Both the position numbers and the translations under genes were made by a program. The notes beneath the pieces were generated by a model. It worked only from the letters and a program-made list of their open reading frames with translations. It did no database searches and had not been told where the DNA came from. This document shows, piece by piece, positions 6,551 through 14,569 of a stretch of DNA of 22,453 bases. The DNA comes from Marinoscillum sp964351885 (GTDB lineage: Bacteria; Bacteroidota; Bacteroidia; Cytophagales; Cyclobacteriaceae). Location of the stretch: NCBI GenBank assembly GCA_964351885.1, contig CAYGPP010000052.1, forward strand, positions 1 through 22,453, read 5' to 3'. Positions within the stretch are counted from its first letter, which is position 1; every line of letters starts with the position of its first letter.

Positions 6551-7726
6551 ATGCTTAATCGTAGGATTCTTCGTGTCAAAGCCATGCAGGCACTTTATAG
6601 CTATTTCACGGCACAGGAATCATTGAAAGATGTAGTGCGCGAGCGGCTCGAGAGTAATTTTTACCCTGATCCGGCAAAAGATGATTTTACAGAAGCACAT
6701 AAGTTCACCGCCAGGCGTAAGCAGGCAAGTGAACTATTCAATTCAAATTTGATTTCTCGAGCTATCCCTCTTGCTGAAGAAGTTACTGAAGATATCCGTG
6801 AGGAAGTAGAAGAGCATATCAATCACTACCATCAGGAACTCTCTAAAGAAAAAAGAAATATCCGAAATCGGATGATCGGAGATATAGATGATATCAAGAA
6901 ACTCTACTTCAAGATGCTTGCTCTTCCTATAGAAATTGCTCATCTGGAATTGGTAGAAAAAGACAAGAGCGAAAATGCACACATTGTCAAAGAGAGCCCT
7001 TGGAAATGGAATTTTATCAAGAACCCTTTGATCGATAAACTCACGAAGTACGAGGATTTCACCAAAACATCTATCGACCTAAAAATATCCTGGCAAGAAG
7101 ATATTGACGATTTGAGAGGGTGGTATAAAGAAATTCTAAAAAAGGATGAAACGCTCATCGCTTATCAAGCTAAGTCAGACCCTACGCCGGAAGGGCACAA
7201 AGAGGCTATTCTTTATTTCTTCAAAAAGATCATCTTTAAAAATGAAACTTTATTAGACTTTCTGTCTGAGCAAGATTTGCATTGGTCGGAGAATAAATCA
7301 GTTGTCAAAAGTCTTGTGGTAAAGACTTTTCAAGATTATGAGGAAGACCTAGATCCTGCATATGAACTCAAGGAGGTTATCAAAAATGCAGAAGACGATC
7401 TGGAATTCTTCGAGACCCTATTTGATCAGACCCTCGAGGAAGACGATGAACTCTATGCGATGATTGAGAAAAAAGTGAAGAACTGGGACATCAGCAGAGT
7501 AGCTCTGACTGATTTGATTATTCTTAAAATGGCCATAACAGAAATGCGTCACTTCCATGGAATCCCAGTAAAAGTGACTATTAACGAGTTCATCGAGATA
7601 TCAAAAATTTACAGCACTCCTAAGAGTAAACAATTTGTAAATGGTATTTTGGATGTTTTAGTAAACGAACTAACTTCGGAAGGCGTTATTAGAAAGAGTG
7701 GTCGGGGATTAATCGACAATAAATAA
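6551..7726 (+). CDS. nusB: Transcription antitermination factor NusB, long form
   Basis: NusB binds boxA RNA with NusE (ribosomal protein S10) to support antitermination in rRNA operons. The protein starts with the NusB first helix (MLNRRILRVKAMQALYSYF) and ends with the diagnostic C-terminal half at about residues 311-374, including ITEMRHFHGIPVKVTINEFI and KQFVNGILDVL. Between them are roughly 280 residues, largely helical, acidic and lysine-rich, that E. coli NusB (139 residues) lacks. Long NusB proteins are usual in Bacteroidota; the split of the first helix from the rest suggests an insertion or an added domain rather than a simple N-terminal fusion. The ATG lies 9 bases after the leucine dehydrogenase stop, and the YtxH gene follows 11 bases after its own stop. 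Confidence 0.9.
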   Translation: MLNRRILRVKAMQALYSYFTAQESLKDVVRERLESNFYPDPAKDDFTEAHKFTARRKQASELFNSNLISRAIPLAEEVTEDIREEVEEHINHYHQELSKEKRNIRNRMIGDIDDIKKLYFKMLALPIEIAHLELVEKDKSENAHIVKESPWKWNFIKNPLIDKLTKYEDFTKTSIDLKISWQEDIDDLRGWYKEILKKDETLIAYQAKSDPTPEGHKEAILYFFKKIIFKNETLLDFLSEQDLHWSENKSVVKSLVVKTFQDYEEDLDPAYELKEVIKNAEDDLEFFETLFDQTLEEDDELYAMIEKKVKNWDISRVALTDLIILKMAITEMRHFHGIPVKVTINEFIEISKIYSTPKSKQFVNGILDVLVNELTSEGVIRKSGRGLIDNK

Positions 7727-7737
7727 ATTTGAAAGAC

Positions 7738-8034
7738 ATGAGCAGTAAAGGAAATTCATTTTTCGCATTAATATTCGGAGTATTAGCTGGTGGAGTTTTG
7801 GGAGTATTATTTGCTCCAGATAAAGGCACTAACACAAGAGATAGAGTTACCTATAATCTGGATAAATACAAGAAGAAGCTAGAAGACCTGATTGAAGATT
7901 TGGTTGATGGCGCAGACTCGGTAGAGAACGAAGCTAGATCTGAAGGAGAGAAAATAGTAAGTGATGCCAAACAAAAGGCCGAAAAACTATTAGACGATGT
8001 AAATGGTTTAATTGATCAAATTAAAACCAAATAA
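7738..8034 (+). CDS. YtxH domain-containing protein
   Basis: A 98-residue protein with one N-terminal glycine-rich membrane helix ending in GVLAGGVLGVLFAPDKGTNTR, the hallmark of the YtxH family. The remainder (from about residue 35) is a charged helical tail with heptad spacing, probably coiled coil. YtxH proteins are linked to general stress responses in Bacillus, but their molecular role is not known. I chose the ATG at 7738 rather than the in-frame TTG at 7729, because family members start with a short polar stretch just before the helix. It follows nusB closely and is probably on the same transcript. Confidence 0.85.
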   Translation: MSSKGNSFFALIFGVLAGGVLGVLFAPDKGTNTRDRVTYNLDKYKKKLEDLIEDLVDGADSVENEARSEGEKIVSDAKQKAEKLLDDVNGLIDQIKTK

Positions 8035-8102
8035 ATCCGGAAAAGTCATCTTATTAACAATTCATTAGGACTTATTCAATGAGGTTAATCCTTATTGTTT
8101 TA

Positions 8103-8110
8103 TAAGTTTG
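8103..8110 (+). promoter_or_regulatory. Candidate -7 promoter box before the DUF1573 gene
   Basis: TAAGTTTG matches TAnnTTTG exactly and lies 30 bases before the ATG at 8141. It suggests a second promoter inside the nusB-coaE block, giving DUF1573-yajC-ybbR-coaE their own start. No clear TTG lies 17-23 bases upstream. Confidence 0.5.
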
Positions 8111-8140
8111 CCCCATTATTTAAGAATAAACCTTAATAAC

Positions 8141-8662
8141 ATGAAAAGACATACTATCAACATTTTCGTATTGGCACTTGTAGGTGTCGTTGCATTCAGT
8201 TGTAACAACAAAGAATTAGAATCAAGAATAGCCAAACTAGAAGGCAAGATTGCTGAGCTAGAAACCAAAGGAGCTCCAGCAAAAACAGCCGCTACGCCTG
8301 CTAAACCAGCTGAAGAGGTAAAGCCTGACGGTCCGCTTCCGTTATTCGCTTTCAATGAAGAATCGCATGACTTTGGCACTATCAAAGAAGGTGATATAGT
8401 GGAGCATGTATTCAAATTTAAGAACACAGGAGATGCTCCTTTGATCATTTCTTCGGCAACAGCTTCATGTGGATGTACTGTGCCAGTATGGCCAAAAGAA
8501 CCAATCGCAGTTGGTGCTGATGCGGAGATTCAGGTTAAATTCAACAGTAAGGGAAAGCCTGGTATCCAAAACAAAACCGTGACTATCACTGCCAATACTT
8601 TTCCAAAAGTGAACAGAGTGAGAATCAAGGCGAACGTGACAAAACAAGAAAATCCGTCATAA
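8141..8662 (+). CDS. DUF1573 domain lipoprotein
   Basis: A 173-residue predicted lipoprotein. The signal peptide MKRHTINIFVLALVGVVAFSC gives the lipidated Cys21. It is followed by a short leucine-heptad helix (about 25-45), an Ala/Pro/Lys linker (46-62) and a DUF1573 domain (about 70-168). That domain has the typical HDFGTIKEGDIVEHVFKFKN opening and the SATASCGCTVP motif. DUF1573 is an immunoglobulin-like fold common in Bacteroidota envelopes; its function is unknown. A longer frame opens at a TTG at 8108, but that codon overlaps the promoter box and would bury the signal peptide, so the ATG at 8141 is preferred. The heptad helix may trimerise the protein at the membrane (inference). It leads the yajC-ybbR-coaE group. 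Confidence 0.88.
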   Translation: MKRHTINIFVLALVGVVAFSCNNKELESRIAKLEGKIAELETKGAPAKTAATPAKPAEEVKPDGPLPLFAFNEESHDFGTIKEGDIVEHVFKFKNTGDAPLIISSATASCGCTVPVWPKEPIAVGADAEIQVKFNSKGKPGIQNKTVTITANTFPKVNRVRIKANVTKQENPS

Positions 8663-8674
8663 TTAAATCATAAC

Positions 8675-8983
8675 ATGATCAAAACACTATTGCTCCAAGC
8701 AGACGCAGGAGGTACCAACTACACTCAGTTTATCATGCTTGCGGGTATGGTAGCGATATTCTATTTTTTCTTCATCAGACCTCAGCAAAAAAAGCAAAAG
8801 GATCAGAAGAAATTCATTGAAGCCATCAAAAAAGGGGACCAAGTGATAACCATGGGTGGAATACATGGTAAAGTCGTATCGGTAGATGATACCACAATAA
8901 CGCTTGATGTAGATAAAGGCAGCAAGCTTGTGATAGAGAAATCTTCTGTATCACTAGATGCTAGCAAGCGCTTGGCAGATTAA
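8675..8983 (+). CDS. yajC: Preprotein translocase subunit YajC
   Basis: YajC is the small inner membrane partner of SecDF that associates with the SecYEG translocon. This 102-residue protein has a single helix (about 18-36) running into FFFIRPQQKKQKDQKKF, the family signature. A conserved small cytoplasmic domain follows (KKGDQVITMGGIHGKVVSVDD). It lies 12 bases after the DUF1573 gene and 20 before ybbR. This position between DUF1573 and YbbR genes is typical of Bacteroidota, and secD/secF are not in the window. Confidence 0.95.
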   Translation: MIKTLLLQADAGGTNYTQFIMLAGMVAIFYFFFIRPQQKKQKDQKKFIEAIKKGDQVITMGGIHGKVVSVDDTTITLDVDKGSKLVIEKSSVSLDASKRLAD

Positions 8984-9003
8984 TCATAACTGACATATAA
9001 AAG

Positions 9004-9933
9004 GTGTTAAAGACATTCAACAACTGGAAGGTAGTCTTGCTCTCAATCGTGGGAGCGACTACCTTTTGGTTTTTTAATGCGCTTAATAAGGATTACGACG
9101 CTCGCATTAGCTATCCAATAGTTTTTGAATTTGAGAGAGATAGTGTGGTGGTCATGGAGCCTTTAGCAAGTACCCTCGACATTGACGTATCCAGTGGTGG
9201 CTGGAACCTCCTCCGGAAGACCTTCTGGTTCAATGTAACACCGATTCAAATTGTACTCGAGAATCCAACGGAAATTGGTTTTTACACGAGAAATTCACTG
9301 CTACCATTAGTTACTGACCAGCTAAGTGAATTAAAAATCAACTACCTGATCACAGATACGGTATTCATCAATATTGAAAGAAAGCGAAGCAAGAAAGTCG
9401 CGCTCTTTATTGACTCGTTGAAAATCGATTTGGCGGATAACTACCGCATTACTTCGCCTATCAAATTATCGCCAGACAGTATTACCCTTATCGGTCCGAA
9501 AAGCTTTTATGATACTTTGCTCAGCACTTATGAAATAGCGATCCCAAGTAGAGGTATTAGTAGCGATTACGATCGGGAAATAGATATACCGATTAATAAT
9601 AAGCGTTTGGTTCGTACTCGGCCAGAACAGATCAATGCAGTGTTTGAGGTAGAAAAATTTACTCGTGAGAGTATTGATATCCCTATTGAGACCATCAATT
9701 TCCCTAAGGATTCATCACTGATTTTAGCTCAAAAAATTGTGCAAATTTTCTACACAGTTGCCGAATCTGATAATAATAAATTTGATCAAAACGATTTCGC
9801 CGTTACTGTTGATCTTAATATGTTGACTCCAAAGGACTCAACCGTCATGAGCATCTTGGTCTATTATCCGGAAGAAGTGATGGACATAGAAGTCATTCCT
9901 GAAAACATCAAAGTGGTCAATGTCTTTCGATAG
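9004..9933 (+). CDS. YbbR-domain (CdaR-like) membrane protein
   Basis: A 309-residue protein with one N-terminal membrane helix (about 9-27, WKVVLLSIVGATTFWFFNAL) and an extracytoplasmic part made of YbbR-like beta repeats. Segments such as YRITSPIKLSPDSITLIGPKS show the repeat's closing P-x-x-V/I-x-L/V-x-G-P pattern. In Firmicutes the YbbR protein CdaR regulates the diadenylate cyclase CdaA; in Bacteroidota the gene is usually beside yajC and coaE, and no cyclase gene is in this window, so a regulatory link is only a possibility. The start is a GTG at 9004 that leaves a normal short N-terminus before the helix. It overlaps coaE by 14 bases, indicating coupled translation. Confidence 0.82.
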   Translation: MLKTFNNWKVVLLSIVGATTFWFFNALNKDYDARISYPIVFEFERDSVVVMEPLASTLDIDVSSGGWNLLRKTFWFNVTPIQIVLENPTEIGFYTRNSLLPLVTDQLSELKINYLITDTVFINIERKRSKKVALFIDSLKIDLADNYRITSPIKLSPDSITLIGPKSFYDTLLSTYEIAIPSRGISSDYDREIDIPINNKRLVRTRPEQINAVFEVEKFTRESIDIPIETINFPKDSSLILAQKIVQIFYTVAESDNNKFDQNDFAVTVDLNMLTPKDSTVMSILVYYPEEVMDIEVIPENIKVVNVFR

Positions 9934-10528
9934 GCCATATTTAGTTGGTATAACTGGTGGAATAGGTTCAGGTAAGAGTACAGTCTGCAAGATTTTTCAA
10001 GCACTCGAAATTCCGATATATGATGCAGATACTCAAGCGAAGATTCTCATCAATACAGACGCTAAAGTTCGCCAAGCAATAACCAAACTGCTGGGTGAGG
10101 AGGCTTATAAGAATGGAGATTATAACAGGAAATTCGTAGCAAAAGAAGTCTTTTCAGACCCAAAAAAACTTGCCAAAATAAATGCAATAGTTCATCCAGC
10201 GGTTGCCAACGATTTTAGTGACTGGTCAAAAAAACAAACTTCTAAATACGTTCTTAAGGAAGCTGCTTTGCTATTCGAAAGTGGGTCATATGCTGATTTG
10301 GATTCGATCATTACCGTTACATCTCCGCATGACTTGAGGGTAAAGCGCGTACTAAACAGAGACGCCCACCGATCATTGGAAGATGTAGAAGCTATAATCA
10401 ACAAGCAATTACCAGAAGAACAAAAGGTGGCATTATCTGATTACGTATTAGTCAATGATGAACAGAACCTGGTAATCCCTCAGGTCTTAGAGATTCATCA
10501 GCTATTAGACAGTAAGATCAAAAGGTAA
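9920..10528 (+). CDS. coaE: Dephospho-CoA kinase
   Basis: CoaE phosphorylates the 3'-hydroxyl of the ribose in dephospho-CoA, the last step of coenzyme A synthesis, in the cytoplasm. The 202-residue length is typical. The P-loop is GGIGSGKST (13-21), followed by the family motif IPIYDADTQAK, IVHPAV, the LLFESG segment that positions the CoA substrate, and a lid region with RVLNRDAHRSLEDVEAII. The ATG at 9920 sits inside the end of the ybbR gene (14-base overlap). The 3' end overlaps the convergent small gene by 24 bases. Confidence 0.95.
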   Translation: MSFDRPYLVGITGGIGSGKSTVCKIFQALEIPIYDADTQAKILINTDAKVRQAITKLLGEEAYKNGDYNRKFVAKEVFSDPKKLAKINAIVHPAVANDFSDWSKKQTSKYVLKEAALLFESGSYADLDSIITVTSPHDLRVKRVLNRDAHRSLEDVEAIINKQLPEEQKVALSDYVLVNDEQNLVIPQVLEIHQLLDSKIKR

Positions 10529-10759
10529 TTTGATTTGATCTGCATAAAACACCATTCGCTTAGAAGCAGAATCCAGAATTTCAATCTGGTCTACACGGTC
10601 ATCTAAGTGGTTATAGAAAACTTCCACATACACTTTTCCCAAAAGATATAAATTGATCTTATGCTTGTAATAGCGAATGGAGGTGACCAGACTTCCTTCG
10701 AAGTAAATCCACCTTGCGCGCTCAGCATGTGAGAGCCTCTCAAACCGATCCTTCGTCAT
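10505..10759 (-). CDS. Small conserved-looking protein of unknown function
   Basis: An 84-residue protein without signal peptide or membrane helix, probably cytoplasmic. The core YFEGSLVTSIRYYKHKINLY followed by VYVEVFYNHLDDRVDQIEIL reads as a compact antiparallel sheet and has the balanced composition of a real protein. I recall similar small hypothetical proteins in Bacteroidota, but cannot name a family. It starts 21 bases after the WG-repeat gene stop on the same strand, so it probably shares that transcript. Its last 24 bases overlap the end of coaE on the other strand. Codons and start (ATG) are normal. Function is unknown. Confidence 0.7.
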   Translation of the reverse strand: MTKDRFERLSHAERARWIYFEGSLVTSIRYYKHKINLYLLGKVYVEVFYNHLDDRVDQIEILDSASKRMVFYADQIKLPFDLTV

Positions 10760-10780
10760 TTACTGAAGATAAAAAATATC

Positions 10781-13384
10781 TTACTTATCGCAGTAGATTT
10801 GATCGTATTCTTCTGGACGATAAGCTTGAGAACGAATAGTGTTACCCTCAAAATCGAAATACGTCACTACGAAAAGTGATGCAGCCTTCAAATGCTGCTC
10901 AGCAAAAAAAACAGGGGTTTCAGAGGTTCCCACATTAATGATTTCATTGTATTGCATGGATAATATCTCTCCTCTTTGGTCGCTGTAGAGTCCATATCCG
11001 TCTTCTCCAAATGCAATAAGCAATTGCTCATCCCCCACTTCGATCCATGGTTTTAAGGATTTAATGTCAGTTATCAATGATTCATTTTCCATAGAGACCA
11101 GTGACCAAATCTCTCCGGACCTAACCCATAATGAAGTGTCATTCCAAAGTAACAATTCATCATAGTTTGGAGAAACTCTAAAATTCTCTCTTGCATCTAT
11201 GATGCCCTGCTTTCCGGCTGTTTTCACCTTATAAAGTCCACTATCGATTCGCTCGATTCGTGCTTCATACTTTGACGATATAATAGCGCCATATCGAAGA
11301 TCAAACCCTCCTATTTTAGCATCTTGTAGTAAGAACACCATTCCATCCTGCTCATCTATTAAGTCATACTTAGCTCTTAGAAGCTCCTTCCCTTTCTTAT
11401 CCATCAAGCCCATTTTAGAGCCACTCGTAACGCGAAAAGTTGAATCCGAGAACGCCATTATTGCTTTGTACTTACCACCAAACATCATAACTCCGTCCAT
11501 GGATAAAACTTCGAGCTGCATACCTTTATTGATGAGCAAATAGGAAACGTTATTCTTGCTCTTAGATGGTTTTAAGAGACTCAATTCAAAGTTATTCTTC
11601 AATTTGCGCTCTATTCCATTGTCAAATAATAAACTCGCCATGCTACCAGTTTCAATATATGCGCACCGTTTCCCCATTAACCGAACCGAGTCTAAACCTT
11701 CCCTTCTCAATGAATCCGAAATATTCCTAGAGATTAATGTCCACAAACTATCTGACTGGATCGCCAACCACCCAGCATTAATCAAGATATCTTCTATACT
11801 TCCATTCGAAACAGTAAGTCCCCCCGAATTGATAATCTCAATACCATCCTTGTTTTCTAAATATATAAATCCATTTTCTACATGAATTCTAACAGAGCTA
11901 AGCGGGTAAACCGGATTTAATTGAAGGTCAAAAAGACCCTCTTGGTCTTCATTATAAACGAATAGTAGACTATCATTAGCAAACTCGTAATCATCATAAA
12001 CAAATAGGATTTCAACATCTTGATTCAAGAGATTTTCCGCTTTTACTATTGCAAATAGTCCATCCTTTTCAAGGATCACTAAAGAATCAAAAACCTTAAT
12101 TGAGGAATATTCCGGAGCTGTCAGCTCAGTTCCATTAGGTAGCATAAGCCCCCAATCATAGCCTTGCTGGTAAGAAATCCAGCCATTATTGAGTGAAATA
12201 GCCGCTTCAATGTTTTTTTGAGAAATAGCGAATCCAGATGCATGATACAACAAGCTTTTGTCCCCTTTTAACAAGTAAGTAGTATTGTTCACTTGATAAA
12301 GTGAGAGATAATCATCATAGATCACATCTCCCAAGCGGTTGACGATCTTTTGCTTACCGCCTACTTTCACTTCCAACCACTCAGAAGACACATTGCCACA
12401 AACGTACGAAGCTGCAATAGCGGAGTATGAAGGTGCCAGTATATCTGTCCCATTGAGATCCATAAAACCAAATTTCCCCTGATCATAGATAGGAATAAGC
12501 GGCCTGGCTCGCACAGTTTCTATTCGCCTGAGTGAATCTGGGTTTACATGATGCTTGATCGCCCATTCCAACGAACTCGGGTTCTCATCCAATGCTTTGT
12601 AATAGAGAATATCATTGATCTTCTTTGCGAGTTTTGAATTAGGGTATTGCTCAAGAAACCATTTATAATCTGACGACCTATACTTTGCTGTTTTCAAGTC
12701 GAAAATAATCTGTTCGGCTTGCTGCCGATATGGAGAGGTCGGGTGATCATTGAGAAACCGAATATACCCCTCAACTGAGCCGTCCTCTGTATAGGACTCA
12801 AATATTAGATTTTGATAATTAATTCTGGCTTGAGCAATAAAAGAAGACTCAGGGTAAGTCTCATAATAATTCTTGTATGATTGCCATGTATTGATAATAG
12901 TGGCAATATCATAGGCCAAGCTGTCCCTGATAAACAGCGCCCGATCCGCTTCTTTGGACTCCTTATAAGTCTTTAGAAAAGACTCGAATCCAATGACGCT
13001 CATTTCTGTAGTAGTCCTTGCATAGGCGGCGGCAGAAATTCGATTGAATAATAGCTGAAACCCCGACTGATCTAAACCTACCTCTTGGAGCTCCTTAACG
13101 GTTTCAGTTTTTGTAGAATCAAAAATTGTCTGGGCTTGTTGCCAATAATATTGAGCTGAGTCAATGTTGTATGATGAGTAATCGTCCTTCAAGAACAAGA
13201 CGGACTGAAAATAAAGATTCCCAGGATTTGTGGGATTCTTCTCCATCTCTTTTTGAATGGCTTTTTCAGCTTTTTCGAAATCCCCCTTTTCGAGCAATTT
13301 CTTGATACGCCCAAGATTACCAGCGAAAGCCATCTCAACGATTACAAAAAGAATAGAAAATACCAGCAGGGATTTATGCTTCAT
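10781..13384 (-). CDS. Exported WG-repeat protein with N-terminal TPR-like region
   Basis: A predicted 867-residue secreted protein. The signal peptide MKHKSLLVFSILFVIVEMAFA is followed by a helical region (about 25-290) with TPR-like or outer-membrane lipoprotein-like repeats (for instance GDFEKAEKAIQKEMEKNP and FLEQYPNSKLAKKI). From about residue 298 to the end come WG-type beta repeats, with units such as QGKFGFMDLNGTDILAPSYS, MGLMDKKGKELLRAKYD and KQGIIDARENFRVSPNYDE. WG repeats are common in Bacteroidota surface proteins of unknown role. The frame extends upstream to an ATG at 13510, but the extra 42 residues look noncoding and would mask the signal peptide, so I place the start at 13384. 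The small gene at 10505-10759 follows on the same strand. Ligand or partner cannot be inferred. Confidence 0.85.
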   Translation of the reverse strand: MKHKSLLVFSILFVIVEMAFAGNLGRIKKLLEKGDFEKAEKAIQKEMEKNPTNPGNLYFQSVLFLKDDYSSYNIDSAQYYWQQAQTIFDSTKTETVKELQEVGLDQSGFQLLFNRISAAAYARTTTEMSVIGFESFLKTYKESKEADRALFIRDSLAYDIATIINTWQSYKNYYETYPESSFIAQARINYQNLIFESYTEDGSVEGYIRFLNDHPTSPYRQQAEQIIFDLKTAKYRSSDYKWFLEQYPNSKLAKKINDILYYKALDENPSSLEWAIKHHVNPDSLRRIETVRARPLIPIYDQGKFGFMDLNGTDILAPSYSAIAASYVCGNVSSEWLEVKVGGKQKIVNRLGDVIYDDYLSLYQVNNTTYLLKGDKSLLYHASGFAISQKNIEAAISLNNGWISYQQGYDWGLMLPNGTELTAPEYSSIKVFDSLVILEKDGLFAIVKAENLLNQDVEILFVYDDYEFANDSLLFVYNEDQEGLFDLQLNPVYPLSSVRIHVENGFIYLENKDGIEIINSGGLTVSNGSIEDILINAGWLAIQSDSLWTLISRNISDSLRREGLDSVRLMGKRCAYIETGSMASLLFDNGIERKLKNNFELSLLKPSKSKNNVSYLLINKGMQLEVLSMDGVMMFGGKYKAIMAFSDSTFRVTSGSKMGLMDKKGKELLRAKYDLIDEQDGMVFLLQDAKIGGFDLRYGAIISSKYEARIERIDSGLYKVKTAGKQGIIDARENFRVSPNYDELLLWNDTSLWVRSGEIWSLVSMENESLITDIKSLKPWIEVGDEQLLIAFGEDGYGLYSDQRGEILSMQYNEIINVGTSETPVFFAEQHLKAASLFVVTYFDFEGNTIRSQAYRPEEYDQIYCDK

Positions 13385-13533
13385 TGGGTTAGTCTTCCAA
13401 GACTGCAAAATAACAATAATTGATCCGGTGCTACACAACATAATCGTCCTATTATTGGTGTCATAAAAATTCCCATTCACACCTCCTTTTCTATGTTCAT
13501 TCACTTTCATGTCTTGGACAGAATTACTCTGGG

Positions 13534-13541
13534 TACATTTA
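13534..13541 (+). promoter_or_regulatory. Near-consensus promoter before a structured noncoding element
   Basis: TACATTTA differs from TAnnTTTG at the last base only. A TTG at 13514-13516 lies 17 bases upstream, within the known spacing range. A transcript would start around 13545-13549, exactly where the run of hairpins begins. The box is imperfect, so confidence is limited. Confidence 0.35.
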
Positions 13542-13544
13542 AGG

Positions 13545-13672
13545 AATTAATAGTTAAGGCGATTAATTTAGGCGGTGATTGATTTGGTGAAGACCAAATC
13601 ACAAAGACAGATTTTGAACCAGTTTTGGATCAGTCTTTAAAAAGGGCAAGATTTCATCTTGCCCTTTTCATT
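13545..13672 (+). ncRNA. Candidate structured small RNA or terminated leader
   Basis: Four hairpins follow one another with little spacing. Hairpin 1: AATTAAT (13545-13551) with ATTAATT (13562-13568). Hairpin 2: TGATTTGG (13580-13587) with CCAAATCA (13594-13601), loop TGAAGA. Hairpin 3: AAAGAC (13603-13608) with GTCTTT (13633-13638), then a mismatch, GAT/ATC, and an inner CCA/TGG. Hairpin 4 is an intrinsic terminator (13640-13668). No known gene ends here: both neighbours start away from this region. The plus strand is favoured because the promoter-like box precedes and the terminator ends the array. Options are a free small RNA, a terminated leader of the TMEM175 gene 73 bases on, or a tiny gene (an open frame of 21 codons lies inside). 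I do not recognise a known RNA family. Confidence 0.45.
13640..13672 (+). terminator. Intrinsic terminator (perfect 13-bp stem, 3-base loop)
   Basis: AAAAGGGCAAGAT (13640-13652) pairs perfectly with ATCTTGCCCTTTT (13656-13668) around a TTC loop, followed by CATTTTAT on the plus strand. On the minus strand the stem is followed by TTTTT formed by the stem's own A-run, so it may work in both directions. It is the clearest terminator in the window, yet it sits between two divergently transcribed genes. Confidence 0.8.
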
Positions 13673-13730
13673 TTATGGTCAATTCTTCTTTAGATATTCC
13701 TCTGTCTCTATCAAAATCTATTTTAATCTT

Positions 13731-13738
13731 TATATTTT
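13731..13738 (+). promoter_or_regulatory. Weak -7 box just before the TMEM175 gene
   Basis: TATATTTT matches seven of the eight positions of TAnnTTTG and ends 6 bases before the ATG, the same geometry as at truA. No TTG is seen at the proper distance upstream. If real, the message would have almost no leader. Confidence 0.25.
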
Positions 13739-13744
13739 CAAAGC

Positions 13745-14494
13745 ATGAGAAAAATGCTGAAGGATCAAGAGGTAGGATTAGACCCCTACTTTAAGTACCG
13801 CGGAAAAAATCAAACACGAGTCGAAACCTTTAGTGATGCCGCCTTTGCTCTAGCCATTACACTACTGGTTCTATCTAGTACTATTCCTAGCACATTTGCA
13901 CAATTATGGGAATCCTTGAAGGATATAATTTCCTTCGGGCTTTGCGTCACATTAATAATGGTTATCTGGTATCAGCACTATGTTTTCTTTTTAAGATATG
14001 GTTTGCAAAACCTTGGTACGCTAGTCCTCAATACTTTTCTCGTTTTTTTAATCTTAGTCTATGTTTATCCACTAAAATTTCTTTTCAAAGTAATAATCAG
14101 CTTATATACAGCCTTGATCACAGGCGATCAAGAAATGATTCAACAGCTTTTCTCTGAAGTAATACCATTAGAAGACTCAAGATATCTTATGGTCATTTAT
14201 GGACTTGGAGTGGCCCTAATCTTTTCCACTCTGGGACTCATGTATCGTCAAGCCTATCGCCATAGGGCTAGTCTAGATCTTAATCCCTACGAAACGTATC
14301 AAACTATAGTCAGTATAAGAACAAATGCTCTAATGAGTATTGTTCCTCTGCTTTCTGTTGTAATTTCTCTCGCAGGGTTTTTTGGGCAGTTCAACTTTTT
14401 AGCAGCAGGCTTAATCTACATGCTATATCCGCCGGTGATGATCATTCATAGTAAAATCTCCTACAAGAAGAGTAAAGCACTATTGAAGGATTGA
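13745..14494 (+). CDS. TMEM175 family potassium channel
   Basis: A 249-residue integral membrane protein with six predicted helices (about 28-48, 58-82, 88-115, 146-168, 190-212 and 215-235). The first helix carries RVETFSDAAFALAITLLVL, the RxxxFSD motif that defines TMEM175 channels (formerly DUF1211), with Arg25, Phe29, Ser30 and Asp31. Bacterial members have one six-helix repeat, assemble as tetramers and conduct potassium without the TVGYG filter of ordinary potassium channels. It has normal length and a plausible ATG. The lipoprotein gene follows about 75 bases later and could share the transcript. A structured noncoding element with a terminator lies just upstream. Confidence 0.88.
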   Translation: MRKMLKDQEVGLDPYFKYRGKNQTRVETFSDAAFALAITLLVLSSTIPSTFAQLWESLKDIISFGLCVTLIMVIWYQHYVFFLRYGLQNLGTLVLNTFLVFLILVYVYPLKFLFKVIISLYTALITGDQEMIQQLFSEVIPLEDSRYLMVIYGLGVALIFSTLGLMYRQAYRHRASLDLNPYETYQTIVSIRTNALMSIVPLLSVVISLAGFFGQFNFLAAGLIYMLYPPVMIIHSKISYKKSKALLKD

Positions 14495-14569
14495 GTTTCG
14501 ATTAAAAATATTATGGAAAAAGGTGAGTACTCTTCGAACCCTATGATCCTATGTGGTGTCCTAAATAGA

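Noticed and set aside
8116..8448. 110-codon minus-strand frame over the DUF1573 gene
   Set aside because: It is the antisense shadow of the lipoprotein gene, rich in Ser and Ala because of the Ala/Pro linker opposite, and has no start context.
13385..13510. Upstream extension of the WG-repeat reading frame (42 extra codons)
   Set aside because: The extra residues show no family features and would place the clear signal peptide in the interior; the ATG at 13384 fits an exported protein.
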